From Rhodopseudomonas sp. BAL398 (GTDB lineage Bacteria; Pseudomonadota; Alphaproteobacteria; Rhizobiales; Xanthobacteraceae): a stretch of 64,000 bases of DNA. The notes under the pieces are model-generated. The model saw only the letters and a list, made by a program, of their open reading frames with translations, ran no database searches and was not told the origin of the DNA. The position numbers and the translations under genes were made by a program. The DNA is taken from the NCBI RefSeq assembly GCF_033001325.1, contig NZ_CP133111.1, positions 4,294,501 through 4,358,500 of the forward strand, written 5' to 3'. Below are positions 49,500 to 58,797 of the stretch, piece after piece (position 1 is the stretch's first letter; the number at the start of each line of letters is the position of its first letter).

Positions 49500-50240
49500 A
49501 TGCAGCCGACCCCCGATTTCAGCGCCGCCGCCCTCGCCCGCTCGCTATTGCGCCGCCGCCGTCAGGGCGCATTGGCGACTTTGATGACCGCTGACGGGGC
49601 GCCCTATTGCTCGCTGGCCAATCTGGCCAGCCATCCCGACGGCGCGCCGATTCTGTTGATCTCGCGCCTGGCCGTGCACACCAAAAACCTGCTGGCGGAC
49701 CCCCGGGTCTCGCTGATGCTGGACGAGCGCGGCGCCGGCGACCCGCTGGAGGGCGCCCGGATCATGCTGGCGGGCAATGCGGTCGAGGCCGGGGCCGCCG
49801 ACGCCCCGCTGCTGCGCCGGCGCTATCTCAACGCCCATCCGGCCGCCGAGCAATTCATCGACTTCACGGATTTCTCGCTGTTCCGGATCGAGCCCGCCGG
49901 CGCCCATCTGGTCGCCGGTTTCGGCCGCATCGTCGATCTGGCGCCGAACCAGTTTCTCACCGACCTATCCGGGGCCGAAAGCCTGGTGGAAGCCGAACAA
50001 TCCGTGGTCGACCACATGAATGCCGATCATTTGGGCGCGATGAATCTTTACGCGACCAGGCTGCTGGGCGCCGAGCCCGCCGAGTGGCGCTGCACCGGCT
50101 GCGATCCCGACGGCCTCGATCTGGCGGCGGGAACCAACAATTTGCGGCTCGATTTTGGTCAGCGCATCGTCACGCCTGCCGCATTGCGGGCCATACTAAA
50201 AAGCATGGCTGATCGGGTGCGGCACGCGGCCCCGAGTTGA
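49500..50240 (+). CDS. HugZ-like haem-utilisation / pyridoxamine-phosphate-oxidase-fold protein
   Basis: 246 aa. Residues 10-150 form a split-barrel flavin fold ([42 protein letters not shown]); the remaining part is a DUF2470 domain ([22 protein letters not shown]) with the His-rich motif used by HugZ to bind haem. HugZ oxidises haem to biliverdin and releases iron. It is divergent from chvI and upstream of pckA. Substrate is inferred. Confidence 0.85.
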   Translation: MQPTPDFSAAALARSLLRRRRQGALATLMTADGAPYCSLANLASHPDGAPILLISRLAVHTKNLLADPRVSLMLDERGAGDPLEGARIMLAGNAVEAGAADAPLLRRRYLNAHPAAEQFIDFTDFSLFRIEPAGAHLVAGFGRIVDLAPNQFLTDLSGAESLVEAEQSVVDHMNADHLGAMNLYATRLLGAEPAEWRCTGCDPDGLDLAAGTNNLRLDFGQRIVTPAALRAILKSMADRVRHAAPS

Positions 50241-50420
50241 GCCAGCGCAATGTGACAGGGGGATAAACCAAATAATCGGGCGTTGACTTGGCAAAGTCGG
50301 CCTACGGCACTATTAGGTCGCCCCGCCGGGGCAGGCCGGCTATATTCACGGTTACCGCGACAGACGCGCGTGGCGGCAATCGCGCGATCGAGATAACGCG
50401 GATTCGAGGAGGACTTCTAC

Positions 50421-52034
50421 GTGCAAGAGACGGGCGTGCATAATGGTGCCTTTGGCGCCGACAAATTCGGTTTAAAAAATCTCGGGGGCGTGAACTGGAA
50501 TCTCGGTGCGCCGCAGCTCTATGAGCACGCGCTGCGTGCCAATGAGGCGGTGCTGTCCGGCGACGGCGCGCTATGCGCCGATACCGGCGTGTTCACCGGG
50601 CGCAGCCCGAAGGACAAGTACACGGTCCGCGACGAAAACACCGACAAGACGATGTGGTGGGGCGGCAATCAGTCGATCACCGCCGACCAATTCGAGACGC
50701 TGTATCAGGATTTCCTGAAGCACGCCGAAGGCAAGACGCTGTTCGCTCAAGACCTCTATGGCGGCGCCGATCCGAGCTTCCAGATCAAGACGAGAGTGTT
50801 CACCGAGCTGGCCTGGCATTCGCTGTTCATCCGCACGCTGCTGCGCCGCCCCGAGGCTGCGGCGCTGGCGAGCTTCGTGCCCGAACTCACCATCATCGAT
50901 CTGGCCAGCTTCAAGGCCGATCCGGCGCGCCACGGCTGCAAGTCCGAAAACGTCGTGGCGATCGACTTCACCCGCAAGATCGTGCTGATCGGCGGCACCC
51001 AATATGCCGGCGAAATGAAGAAGAGCGTGTTCACCACGCTGAACTACTACCTGCCGGAAAAGGGCGTGCTGCCGATGCATTGCTCGGCCAATGTCGGCCC
51101 CGACGGCGACACCGCGATCTTCTTCGGCCTGTCCGGCACCGGCAAGACCACGCTGTCGGCCGATCCGAACCGCACTTTGATCGGCGACGACGAGCACGGC
51201 TGGGGCAAGGACGGCGTGTTCAATTTCGAAGGCGGCTGCTACGCCAAATGCATCAAGCTGTCGGCCGAGGCCGAGCCTGAGATCTTCGCCGCCTCCACCC
51301 GCTTCGGCGCGGTGCTGGAAAACGTCGTGCTCGATCCGGTGACCCGCAAGCCGGATTTCGATGACGGCTCCAAGACCGAGAACACCCGCTCGGCCTATCC
51401 GCTGGAATCGATCCCCAACGCCTCGCTGACCGGCCGCGCCGGCCAGCCCAAGAATGTGGTGATGCTGGCGGCCGATGCCTTCGGAGTTATGCCGCCGATC
51501 GCCAAACTGACCCCGGCGCAGGCGATGTATCACTTCCTGTCCGGCTACACCGCCAAGGTCGCCGGCACCGAGCGCGGCGTCACCGAGCCGACCCCGGAAT
51601 TCTCCACCTGCTTCGGCTCGCCGTTCCTGCCGCGCGATCCGTCGGTCTATGGCAACATGCTGCGCGAGCTGATCGCCAAGCACAATGTCGATTGCTGGCT
51701 GGTCAATACCGGCTGGACCGGCGGCATCTACGGCACCGGCCATCGCATGCCGATCAAGGTGACGCGCGCGCTGCTGACCGCGGCGCTCGACGGCTCGCTG
51801 CGTAACGTCGAATTCCGCACCGACAAATATTTCGGCTTCGCGGTGCCGACCGCGCTGCCGGGCGTGCCGAGCGATATCCTCGATCCGGTCAAGACCTGGG
51901 CCGACAAGGCCGCGTTCGACACCACCGCGCGCAAACTGGTCGGCATGTTCCAGAAGAATTTTGCCAAGTTCGAAGCCCAGGTCGACGCCGAGGTCCTGGC
52001 CGCGGCGCCTGACGTCAAGATCGCGGCGGAGTAA
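50421..52034 (+). CDS. pckA: ATP-dependent phosphoenolpyruvate carboxykinase PckA
   Basis: 537 aa from GTG at 50421, with GAGGAGG just upstream. PckA converts oxaloacetate and ATP to PEP and CO2 in gluconeogenesis. Motifs: Walker [12 protein letters not shown], kinase-2 DDEHGW, the substrate region [10 protein letters not shown] and the lysine HCSANVG. Proximity to chvGI and hprK matches a widely conserved alphaproteobacterial cluster. Terminator at 52077. Confidence 0.98.
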   Translation: MQETGVHNGAFGADKFGLKNLGGVNWNLGAPQLYEHALRANEAVLSGDGALCADTGVFTGRSPKDKYTVRDENTDKTMWWGGNQSITADQFETLYQDFLKHAEGKTLFAQDLYGGADPSFQIKTRVFTELAWHSLFIRTLLRRPEAAALASFVPELTIIDLASFKADPARHGCKSENVVAIDFTRKIVLIGGTQYAGEMKKSVFTTLNYYLPEKGVLPMHCSANVGPDGDTAIFFGLSGTGKTTLSADPNRTLIGDDEHGWGKDGVFNFEGGCYAKCIKLSAEAEPEIFAASTRFGAVLENVVLDPVTRKPDFDDGSKTENTRSAYPLESIPNASLTGRAGQPKNVVMLAADAFGVMPPIAKLTPAQAMYHFLSGYTAKVAGTERGVTEPTPEFSTCFGSPFLPRDPSVYGNMLRELIAKHNVDCWLVNTGWTGGIYGTGHRMPIKVTRALLTAALDGSLRNVEFRTDKYFGFAVPTALPGVPSDILDPVKTWADKAAFDTTARKLVGMFQKNFAKFEAQVDAEVLAAAPDVKIAAE

Positions 52035-52076
52035 CACCGCACTCGTCGCTGTCATCGGACAGACCAACGACTAATC

Positions 52077-52109
52077 AAAAGGGCGGCTCATCATCGAGCC
52101 GCCCTTTTT
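52077..52109 (+). terminator. Intrinsic terminator after pckA (bidirectional)
   Basis: GGGCGGCTC (52081-52089), loop ATCATC, GAGCCGCCC (52096-52104), then TTTTT. On the other strand the stem is followed by TTTT, so it can also end the convergent gene at 52156. Confidence 0.93.
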
Positions 52110-52155
52110 CGTGAGCCGGATCGACCGCCCGTTGCCGGGCAGTCAGGGCCCGCGC

Positions 52156-53028
52156 TTACTTCAGGGACGCCATCTTGCCGGTTGCGACGTTGAGCACCGA
52201 GCCGTCCTCGAGGCTGATCCGATAGATCTCGCGCAGCACGTTGCCGGCAAAGCCGATCTCGACGATCGACACGGACTTCAGGGTGGCGTCGATGCCATCG
52301 GGGAGAATCTGGTTGAACTCGTTGGCCGCCTGATCCATCTGCGCCCGCAATTCCGGGGTCAGATTGGTCATGCTGTAGACCAGCGTGGTGTGCGGATTGT
52401 GCGAGCGCAACTCCTTGCCGTCCTTGACGGTGTTGACGCCGCTGACGCCGACGGTACGCACCAGATCCTTCGCCGCGTCGCTCATCGCCGCATAGACCGG
52501 TCCGGTGCAGCGCGGCAGCGGGCCGTCGCGCAGCGGCGCCAGCGCCGCGGTCGCCGTGGTGCTGAACGCCAGCATCTGCTCGAAGTCGTTGCCTTCCTTG
52601 ACCACGCCGAGATCGAACCACCACGGACGGTCGACGCCCTTGGCGGCGACGGTGGTGGAGAATTTCTTCAGCGTCACGTTCAGCGCCGACGGCAGTTTCG
52701 GCAGCGCCGCCAGCATCTTCTCGGGCGTCGCCGGATCGGCATTGTGGATGTGCATCACGGTGATATGCGGAATGTTGGGCATCTGCGCTTCGGTATCGAG
52801 CTTCGCGTTCAGCAGCTTTTCTTTCAGCGGGCCCCGGATGGTCGCGTCCAACACGTCGTTGACGTTTTTGGGCAGCGTGTAGACCAGACCGAAGGTCCTG
52901 GCATGGTCGCGGAATTCGGATGACGACAGCGCGCTATTGTCGACGGCGCCATCGGCCGCCGCCGCAACGGTGACGGAAGCGAGTGCGATCAGTGCGGAAG
53001 CAAACGTAGTCAGCATGGTGTTGCGCAT
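52156..53028 (-). CDS. Exported protein with two HxT motifs (2H-phosphoesterase-like?)
   Basis: 290 aa with a clear signal peptide (MRNTMLTTFASALIALASVT..AAA). Two H-x-T motifs, PHITV (His88, Thr90) and PHTTLVY (His213, Thr215), lie about 125 residues apart, each followed by hydrophobic residues, the layout of the 2H phosphoesterase/LigT fold. If so it would be a periplasmic phosphodiesterase; the family is not named by me. The start with Met at 53028 agrees with the signal peptide; a longer frame exists upstream. Confidence 0.7.
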   Translation of the reverse strand: MRNTMLTTFASALIALASVTVAAAADGAVDNSALSSSEFRDHARTFGLVYTLPKNVNDVLDATIRGPLKEKLLNAKLDTEAQMPNIPHITVMHIHNADPATPEKMLAALPKLPSALNVTLKKFSTTVAAKGVDRPWWFDLGVVKEGNDFEQMLAFSTTATAALAPLRDGPLPRCTGPVYAAMSDAAKDLVRTVGVSGVNTVKDGKELRSHNPHTTLVYSMTNLTPELRAQMDQAANEFNQILPDGIDATLKSVSIVEIGFAGNVLREIYRISLEDGSVLNVATGKMASLK

Positions 53029-53452
53029 AAAGGGACCTTTCACTGCGGAGTCGAAGCCTGCCGAGAGATGCAACGCGCGACCGCGATCCGTTGCGGGTGC
53101 TGCATCACTCAGGCGATGATGAACCATCACCGAAATACCCGTGCACCATGACAGTCGTGCTTCATCGCAGCAGTCTCGCCTGAGACGCACTGTCGCAGAG
53201 GATGAGTGGATGTTTCAGCTGATCGTGTCGCTGCAGAGTATCGCAGGCAGCGCAGTCAGCTGGTCGACCGCGGATGTTGTCATTCCGGGGCGCGAGCAGC
53301 GATAGCTGCGAGCGAACCCGGAATCTCGCTGACGCGCTGTGCCGGCCGCAAGATTCCGGGTTCGCTCGCCTGACGAGTTCGCGACCCGGAACGACCGCAA
53401 ATTTGATGTTGTCCGCTGGCCGACGGATTGCGCGAGCGGGGATGCGATGAGG
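53029..53452. other. 424-base gap holding a palindromic repeat
   Basis: The repeat at 53279-53395 has GTCATTCCGGGGCGCGAGC at the left, GAACCCGGAATCTCG inside, AAGATTCCGGGTTCG in the middle right and GACCCGGAACGAC at the end, forming nested inverted repeats. The upstream half (53029-53278) is the leader of the divergent/upstream-start gene and shows no supported gene. Confidence 0.65.
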
Positions 53453-54247
53453 CTAAAGGAAATACATCACGCCGCGATAGCAGACATAGAGCCCGACCAT
53501 CACCACCACCGCGGCGAAGATGCCGCGCAGCGCCCGGTCGCGCTTGCCGACGATCCTGCCGGTGGCGATTCCGACCAGCCCGCCCAGCAGGCCGCCGGCG
53601 ATGAATACGCCGGCCAGACGCCAGTCGATCAGTCCGGACACCGCGTAGCTCGCCGCCGTCGAGGCGCCGAACGTCACCACCGCGACCAGTGAGGTGCCGA
53701 TCGCAAAAGTGAGAGGCATGCCGGTCGCCAGGATAAGTCCAGGCACGATCAGGAAGCCGCCGCCGATGCCGAAAAAGCCGGACAGGATCCCGACGCCGAA
53801 GCCGGTCCCGATCAGCTTCGGCAGCATCGCGCGCGCCGTCGCGCGGCTCAGCCGGATCGAGGCGTCGCCGCCGCCGCCGCGCTTCTTCGACATCAGCACG
53901 CCGATCACGATCATCAGCATGCCGAACAGGATCAGCAGTTTCTGGCCGTCGATCTGCTTGGCGATGGTGGCGCCGGCCAATGCGCCGCCGATCCCGGCGG
54001 CCGAGAACACGATGGCGCAGGGCCAGCGCACATTGCCCCGCGCCCAATGCGACAGCATGTTGGCGAAGGCGCTGATCGCCACCGCGATGGCGCTGGTGCC
54101 GATCGCCACATGCGGCGACTTGACGCCGACCACATAGACCAGCAGCGGCACCGCGAGCACCGATCCGCCGCCGCCGATCAGCGCCAGGATAAAGCCGACC
54201 ATGCCGCCGGACAGCACGGTCACGACGTCGGGGGAGGCGATGGGCAT
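53453..54247 (-). CDS. Sulfite exporter TauE/SafE family protein
   Basis: 264 aa with eight or so membrane helices. The repeats GFILALIGGGGSVLAVPLLVYVVG and GFFGIGGGFLIVPGLILA are the two DUF81 halves typical of TauE/SafE permeases, which export sulfite or other sulfonyl anions. It begins 15 bases after the BigR-like gene, so the two are an operon. In that context export of sulfite, the product of persulfide oxidation, fits. Confidence 0.92.
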   Translation of the reverse strand: MPIASPDVVTVLSGGMVGFILALIGGGGSVLAVPLLVYVVGVKSPHVAIGTSAIAVAISAFANMLSHWARGNVRWPCAIVFSAAGIGGALAGATIAKQIDGQKLLILFGMLMIVIGVLMSKKRGGGGDASIRLSRATARAMLPKLIGTGFGVGILSGFFGIGGGFLIVPGLILATGMPLTFAIGTSLVAVVTFGASTAASYAVSGLIDWRLAGVFIAGGLLGGLVGIATGRIVGKRDRALRGIFAAVVVMVGLYVCYRGVMYFL

Positions 54248-54262
54248 GAAGCTGACTTTCGT

Positions 54263-54607
54263 TCAGGCCTGAACCGGCGCGGTCCGGCAATACAGGCGGT
54301 GCAGCTCCGCCATCAATTGTTCGATTCGGGTATCGGCAATTCGATACCACAGGGTCTGGCCCTCGCGGCGAAACGTCAGGATCTGCTCGTCGCGCATCCG
54401 GGCGAGGTGTTGCGACAGCGCCGACTGGCTGAGGCCGACCGCCTCGGCCAAGGTCCCGACGGTCATCTCGCCGGCCTCCACCAGCTTGCAAAGAATCGTC
54501 AGGCGGCGCTCATTGCCCAGCGCGCGCAACAGATTCGCGACCTGCCGCGCATTGGCCGCGACGTCCTGCAGGTCGATGGGGGGCAGATCGATGGTGGCGG
54601 TCGACAT
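54263..54607 (-). CDS. bigR: ArsR-family persulfide-responsive repressor, BigR/SqrR-like
   Basis: 114 aa winged helix. Cys40 in RLTILCKLV and Cys107 in HRLYCRTA sit where BigR and SqrR carry the two cysteines that form a polysulfide bridge on exposure to persulfides. The recognition helix is LSQSALSQHLARMR. It is divergent from a Blh-like gene and cotranscribed with a TauE/SafE transporter, as in known BigR systems. The metal-binding ArsR site CVC is absent. Confidence 0.88.
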   Translation of the reverse strand: MSTATIDLPPIDLQDVAANARQVANLLRALGNERRLTILCKLVEAGEMTVGTLAEAVGLSQSALSQHLARMRDEQILTFRREGQTLWYRIADTRIEQLMAELHRLYCRTAPVQA

Positions 54608-54625
54608 CGCAGCCTCTTATATTAG

Positions 54626-54645
54626 ATATTGCTAATTTACAATAT
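54626..54645. promoter_or_regulatory. Putative BigR-like operator, ATATTG-N8-CAATAT
   Basis: A perfect inverted repeat ATATTG (54626-54631), eight bases, CAATAT (54640-54645) in the A/T-rich 79-base divergent region of bigR and blh. An overlapping imperfect palindrome ATTAG-N6-CTAAT (54621-54636) lies beside it. This is the natural place for BigR binding; the assignment is inferred from position. Confidence 0.65.
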
Positions 54646-54686
54646 GACAATAAATGTCAATAGCAGTTGTGCCTAGGAGAACGCCA

Positions 54687-55580
54687 GTGCCTGATTCATC
54701 CCCGACGATCCGCGCCTTCTTCGACGAGCCGACCAACACGGTCAGCTATCTGGTCTCCGACCCAGCGACCCGTGTCGCGGCGGTGATCGATCCGGTGCTC
54801 GATTATGATCACCGTGACGGATCCGTGGACGTCGCATCGGTCGATGCGATTCTGGCGGCGGCCCGCGCCGAGGGGCTGACCATCGCCTGGGTGCTGGAAA
54901 CCCACGCCCATGCCGACCATCTGTCCGGCGCTCCCTATATCAAAGCCAAGACCGGCGCCAAGGTCGGAATCGGCGAGCACATCAAGGACGTGCAGCGGAT
55001 CTTCCGGCCGATGTTCAACGCCGACGATCTGCGCACCGACGGCAGCGACTTCGACCATCTGTTTGCCGACGGCGAGACCTTCCGGATCGGCGAGCTGAGC
55101 GTCGAGGTGCTGCATACGCCCGGGCATACGCCGGCCGATATCGCCTACAAGATCGGCGACGCGGTGTTCGTCGGCGACACGTTGTTCATGCCTGACTATG
55201 GCACCGCGCGGGCGGATTTCCCTGGCGGCGACGCGCATCAGCTCTATCGTTCGATCCAGAAATTGCTTGCGCTGCCGCCGCAGACCCGGCTGTTCATGTG
55301 CCATGACTACAAGGCCCCCGGCCGCGACTCCTATGCCTGGGAAACCACGGTGCGCCAGCAGCGCGACGGCAACGTCCATCTGCGCAACGGCGTCACCGAG
55401 GCGGAGTTCGTGGCGATGCGCACGGCACGCGACGCGACGCTGAAGGCGCCGACGCTGCTGCTGCCCTCGATCCAGGTCAATATCCGCGCCGGCCACTTCC
55501 CCAAGGCGCAGCACAATGGCGTGCATTATCTGCTGCTGCCGGTCCACGCCAAGCCCGGCGCCGAGACCGGCATCAGCTGA
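54687..55580 (+). CDS. blh: Persulfide dioxygenase-like metallo-beta-lactamase protein (Blh/ETHE1)
   Basis: 297 aa from GTG 54687, which has TAGGAGA before it; ATG 54654 lies within the operator region and lacks a ribosome site. The iron-binding motif THAHADHLSG, then HTPGHTPAD, VGDTLFMPDYGTARAD and the C-terminal FMCHDYKAP match the ETHE1/Blh group, which oxidises glutathione persulfide to sulfite and GSH. No rhodanese domain is fused. Regulated by the divergent BigR-like repressor, presumably induced by sulfide/persulfide. Confidence 0.9.
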   Translation: MPDSSPTIRAFFDEPTNTVSYLVSDPATRVAAVIDPVLDYDHRDGSVDVASVDAILAAARAEGLTIAWVLETHAHADHLSGAPYIKAKTGAKVGIGEHIKDVQRIFRPMFNADDLRTDGSDFDHLFADGETFRIGELSVEVLHTPGHTPADIAYKIGDAVFVGDTLFMPDYGTARADFPGGDAHQLYRSIQKLLALPPQTRLFMCHDYKAPGRDSYAWETTVRQQRDGNVHLRNGVTEAEFVAMRTARDATLKAPTLLLPSIQVNIRAGHFPKAQHNGVHYLLLPVHAKPGAETGIS

Positions 55581-55695
55581 CGCAGTCCCTTCCGGGCCGC
55601 CAGCAAGCCGCAATTAACGCTCTCTTAACCGGAGATGCCGTGTACTGCCCCGGAATTGCGCGGCGCGATTGCTGACCGCGCGACGGAGTATTTCC

Positions 55696-56064
55696 ATGGC
55701 TGACATGCTGAGCATTCTGGCGGCGAACTATCGCACCGTCGGGCTGAACACCACGAGCGGCACGCCGTACAAAGCCGTCGATCCCGACGCCTATAAGGGC
55801 ACCTGGACCGGCACCTATGCCAATGGCAAGAAATTCGCCGTCACGGTGAACGATGTCTCCGGGTTCCGGGCGCAGGTGAAATATGAAAGCGCCGGCACGG
55901 TGAAATATCAGCAGGTGCTGATCAAGGATAATACGTTCCGGATTGGCGACACCAAATTCAAGCTGAGCAATTCGGGCACCTCCGCGGAGATCAAGAACGT
56001 CGTCACCGACCCGGTCACTCAGTCCACCTATCTCGACACAGCGACCGCCAAACGGGCGACCTGA
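55696..56064 (+). CDS. Hypothetical protein, 122 aa
   Basis: MADMLSILAANYRTVGLNTT start at 55696; residues 45-115 (KGTWTGTYANGKKFAVTVND, VKYESAGTVKYQQVLIKDNTFRIGDTKFKLSN) form a short beta-rich domain with regular strands. No signal peptide. No family recognised. The terminator downstream at 56125-56151 would serve it and rpoH. Confidence 0.6.
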   Translation: MADMLSILAANYRTVGLNTTSGTPYKAVDPDAYKGTWTGTYANGKKFAVTVNDVSGFRAQVKYESAGTVKYQQVLIKDNTFRIGDTKFKLSNSGTSAEIKNVVTDPVTQSTYLDTATAKRAT

Positions 56065-56124
56065 ACCACCTGGTTCCGAGTGGCGGACGTGCAGACCAGG
56101 ACCCGCTGAACAAACCCTCCCCAA

Positions 56125-56151
56125 CGAAAAACCCCGCCGTCGCCGGCGGGG
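56125..56151 (-). terminator. Intrinsic terminator of rpoH, bidirectional
   Basis: Stem CCCCGCC (56132-56138), loop GTCGCC, GGCGGGG (56145-56151). On the - strand it is followed by TTTTT (56127-56131), giving rpoH a standard terminator; on the + strand TTT follows. Confidence 0.88.
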
Positions 56152-56199
56152 TTTCGCGTTGTTGGGTCTTGAACCCCGGCGTTGCCGCCGGCGCATCGG

Positions 56200-57099
56200 T
56201 CAGTGGGCGACTTGCAGCGTGGCTTCTTCCTGCAGGGCGATGGTGGTCTTCACCGCGCTTTGAACTTTTTCAAAGGCACGGACCTCGATCTGCCGCACCC
56301 GCTCGCGCGAGACGCCAAATTCCGAGGCGAGGTCTTCCAGCGTCATCGGCTCGTCGGCGAGCCGGCGGGCCTCGAAAATGCGGCGTTCGCGCGGATTGAG
56401 CACGCCGATCGCGCCATTCAGCGCGGCGCGGCGATGATCGAGCTCCTCGTGCTCGGCCAGAACCGCTTCCTGGGTCGGCGCATGGTCGACCAACCAATCC
56501 TGCCATTCGCCGGGCTCGCCGTCGTCGCGGATCGGCGCATTCAGCGAGGCGTCGCCGCCAAGCCGCCGGTTCATGTCGACGACGTCCTGCTCGGTGACGC
56601 CGAGCCGCTTGGCGATCAGCTTGACCTGGTCGGGGTGCATATCACCCTCGTCCAGCGCCGAGATCTTGCTCTTGGCCTTGCGCAGATTGAAGAACAGCTT
56701 CTTCTGGTTCGCAGTGGTGCCCATTTTGACCAGCGACCACGAGCGCAGGATGTATTCCTGGATCGAGGCCTTGATCCACCACATCGCATAGGTGGCGAGG
56801 CGGAAGCCCTTTTCGGGCTCGAACCGCTTGACCGCCTGCATCAGGCCGACATTGCCTTCCGAGACCACCTCGGAGATCGGCAGGCCGTAACCGCGATAAC
56901 CCATGGCAATCTTGGCCACGAGTCGCAGATGGCTGGTGACAAGGTGATGCGCCGCGTCGCGATCGTCGTGCTCGCGCCAGCGCTTCGCAAACATATATTC
57001 CTGCTGGGGCTCCAGCATCGGAAATTTGCGGATTTCCGAGAGATAACGAGAAAGCCCAGATTCTCCGTTGAGAACCGGTAGAGTTGCTGCACGGGCCAT
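56200..57099 (-). CDS. rpoH: RNA polymerase sigma-32 factor RpoH
   Basis: 299 aa. The RpoH box QKKLFFNLRKAK (about residue 130), region 2 LVTSHLRLVAKIAMGYRGYGLP and ATYAMWWIKASIQEYIL, and region 4.2 EFGVSRERVRQIEVRAFEKV are intact. It directs heat-shock transcription including the dnaK promoter at 19108-19135. Alphaproteobacteria often carry several rpoH copies; only one is here. Confidence 0.97.
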   Translation of the reverse strand: MARAATLPVLNGESGLSRYLSEIRKFPMLEPQQEYMFAKRWREHDDRDAAHHLVTSHLRLVAKIAMGYRGYGLPISEVVSEGNVGLMQAVKRFEPEKGFRLATYAMWWIKASIQEYILRSWSLVKMGTTANQKKLFFNLRKAKSKISALDEGDMHPDQVKLIAKRLGVTEQDVVDMNRRLGGDASLNAPIRDDGEPGEWQDWLVDHAPTQEAVLAEHEELDHRRAALNGAIGVLNPRERRIFEARRLADEPMTLEDLASEFGVSRERVRQIEVRAFEKVQSAVKTTIALQEEATLQVAH

Positions 57100-57251
57100 T
57101 GAGCGCCCTCCAGTGGTTCAGGTCCCCGACATCGGGCGACCAGGCAGACGGCCGCTTTGCTAAAGCCGACCGGGCTGCGATGTTCCGCGTTGGGACATCC
57201 AACGCATCTGCAATATAAACGATTTATTTTGCCCGCGGGAAGCACACGGGC

Positions 57252-57269
57252 CGTCACGTCGCTGTGACG
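57252..57269. other. Inverted repeat CGTCAC-N6-GTGACG upstream of rpoH
   Basis: A perfect 6-bp inverted repeat in the rluD-rpoH spacer (57100-57315). On the - strand it lies downstream of rluD and about 150 bases upstream of the rpoH start. No T-run follows. Could be an operator or transcript-end hairpin; unassigned. Confidence 0.4.
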
Positions 57270-57315
57270 GCGATATAACCAATTGACGTAGCTAATGTTT
57301 CGCGAAGACGCTGCG

Positions 57316-58374
57316 TCATTCCGTCGCCGTCAACGCACCCCGCAAACGGGCCAGATCGCGGGGCAGATCGGAGCTCCACTCCATGATCTCCCCGGTTCGC
57401 GGGTGCTCCAATACCAATAGAAAGGCGTGCAGCGCCTGCCGGCCGAGGCCGGTCAGCGCCGCCTGCCCAGGCTGGCCGAGATGGCTGGCCTTGGTCTTGA
57501 AATGCGGACCATAGACGTCGTCGCCCATCAATGGATGGCCGATATGGGCCAGATGCACCCGGATCTGGTGGGTCCGGCCGGTCTCCAGCGTACAGGCCAG
57601 CAGGCTCGCCACCGGCTTGCCATCGCGGCCGTTGAAGCTTTGCTGGACTTCCCAATGGGTGATGGCCTCGCGGCCGCCTTCGCGCACCGCCATCTTCTCG
57701 CGGGCGAAGGGATGGCGGTCGATCGGGGCGTCGACGGTGCCGCGCTGCCGGTTCGGCGCGCCCCAGACGAAGGCCATATAGCCGCGGCGCAGCGCCCCGG
57801 TGCGGCCGTGATCGGCGAATTGCTCGCTGAGCGATTGATGGGCGCGGTCGTTCTTGGCCGCCACCATCAACCCGGTGGTGTCCTTGTCGAGCCGATGCAC
57901 GATCCCCGGCCGTTTCACCCCGCCAATGCCCGACAGGCTGGCGCCGCAATGGGCGATCAGCGCATTGACCAGCGTGCCGGTCTCATGGCCGGCGGCCGGA
58001 TGCACCACCAGCCCGCGCGGCTTGTTGATGACGATGATGTCGTCGTCCTCATGGATGATATCGAGCGCGATCGCCTCGCCGGCGGGCTCCGCCGCGATCG
58101 CTTCGGGCACGTCGATTGTGATCGTATCGCCCGGGGCGACATGATAAGCGGGGTCGCGGACGCAGGTGCCGCCGATCGCGACCCGATCGGCGAGAATCAG
58201 CGCCTTCAGCCGCGAACGCGACAATTCGGGACGGCACACCGCCAGCACGCGGTCGAGCCGGGTCGAGCCCTCCTCGCCGGAAACGGTGACCTCAAGCAGC
58301 TGCCCGTTGTGTTCGGCCGAATCTTCCAAATGTGAGCCTTGTTCCAAAACGCCTAGTTCCAAAGAGTGTTGCAT
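57316..58374 (-). CDS. rluD: RluA/RluD-family 23S rRNA pseudouridine synthase
   Basis: 352 aa from ATG 58374. An S4 domain (RLDRVLAVCRPELSRSRLKALILADRVAIGG) precedes the catalytic domain with the Asp motif GIVHRLDKDTTGLMVAAK and RTHQIRVHLAHIGHPLMGDDVYG. It isomerises uridines in 23S rRNA (RluD: 1911, 1915, 1917). Its start codon shares two bases with that of the divergent small membrane protein gene. It is upstream of rpoH on the same strand. Confidence 0.93.
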   Translation of the reverse strand: MQHSLELGVLEQGSHLEDSAEHNGQLLEVTVSGEEGSTRLDRVLAVCRPELSRSRLKALILADRVAIGGTCVRDPAYHVAPGDTITIDVPEAIAAEPAGEAIALDIIHEDDDIIVINKPRGLVVHPAAGHETGTLVNALIAHCGASLSGIGGVKRPGIVHRLDKDTTGLMVAAKNDRAHQSLSEQFADHGRTGALRRGYMAFVWGAPNRQRGTVDAPIDRHPFAREKMAVREGGREAITHWEVQQSFNGRDGKPVASLLACTLETGRTHQIRVHLAHIGHPLMGDDVYGPHFKTKASHLGQPGQAALTGLGRQALHAFLLVLEHPRTGEIMEWSSDLPRDLARLRGALTATE

Positions 58375-58705
58375 GACCGAGACCGATGCGCCCGAACCGA
58401 CCCCCGAGCAAGCCGCGCTGTTCGCGCGGGTGCGCAGGATGATGCTGATCGCGGGCCTGACCACGGCGCTCGCGGTCGCGGCCGTGCTGGTCGCCATCGG
58501 TTACCGGCTTTACCGCGCCGGGGGAAGCGCCCCGGCCACCCATAGCACGGTCACGCTGCCAAAGGGCGCCCGGATCGTCTCCACCGCGGTCGCCGGCGAC
58601 CGCCTGGTGCTGACGCTGGATGTCGGCGGCGCGGTCGAGATCCGCACCTTCGACGCCAAGACCCTCAAGCCCACCGGCCGGCTGACCTTCGCCACCGAGC
58701 CATAG
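58373..58705 (+). CDS. Small single-pass membrane protein, 110 aa
   Basis: MTETDAPEPTPEQAALFARV, one hydrophobic helix at about residues 25-45 (MLIAGLTTALAVAAVLVAIGYRL) and a short beta-rich exterior part (LPKGARIVSTAVAGDRLVLTLDVGGAVEIRTFDAKTLKPTGRL). It may belong to the DUF6476-type family; I am not certain. The ATG at 58373-58375 overlaps the antiparallel rluD ATG (58372-58374). Upstream AAAGAG is a weak ribosome site. Confidence 0.8.
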   Translation: MTETDAPEPTPEQAALFARVRRMMLIAGLTTALAVAAVLVAIGYRLYRAGGSAPATHSTVTLPKGARIVSTAVAGDRLVLTLDVGGAVEIRTFDAKTLKPTGRLTFATEP

Positions 58706-58797
58706 CGCCACCGATTCCGAGCGGCCAAGATCGCCGCCCCGATCCGCCCCGCACGGCTTGCAGCGGCGGCGTTTCAAGGCTATTAGCCTGTCGTCCC

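Noticed and set aside
54654-54686. ATG start for blh at 54654
   Set aside because: It lacks a ribosome site and would place operator sequence next to the start; GTG 54687 has TAGGAGA upstream.
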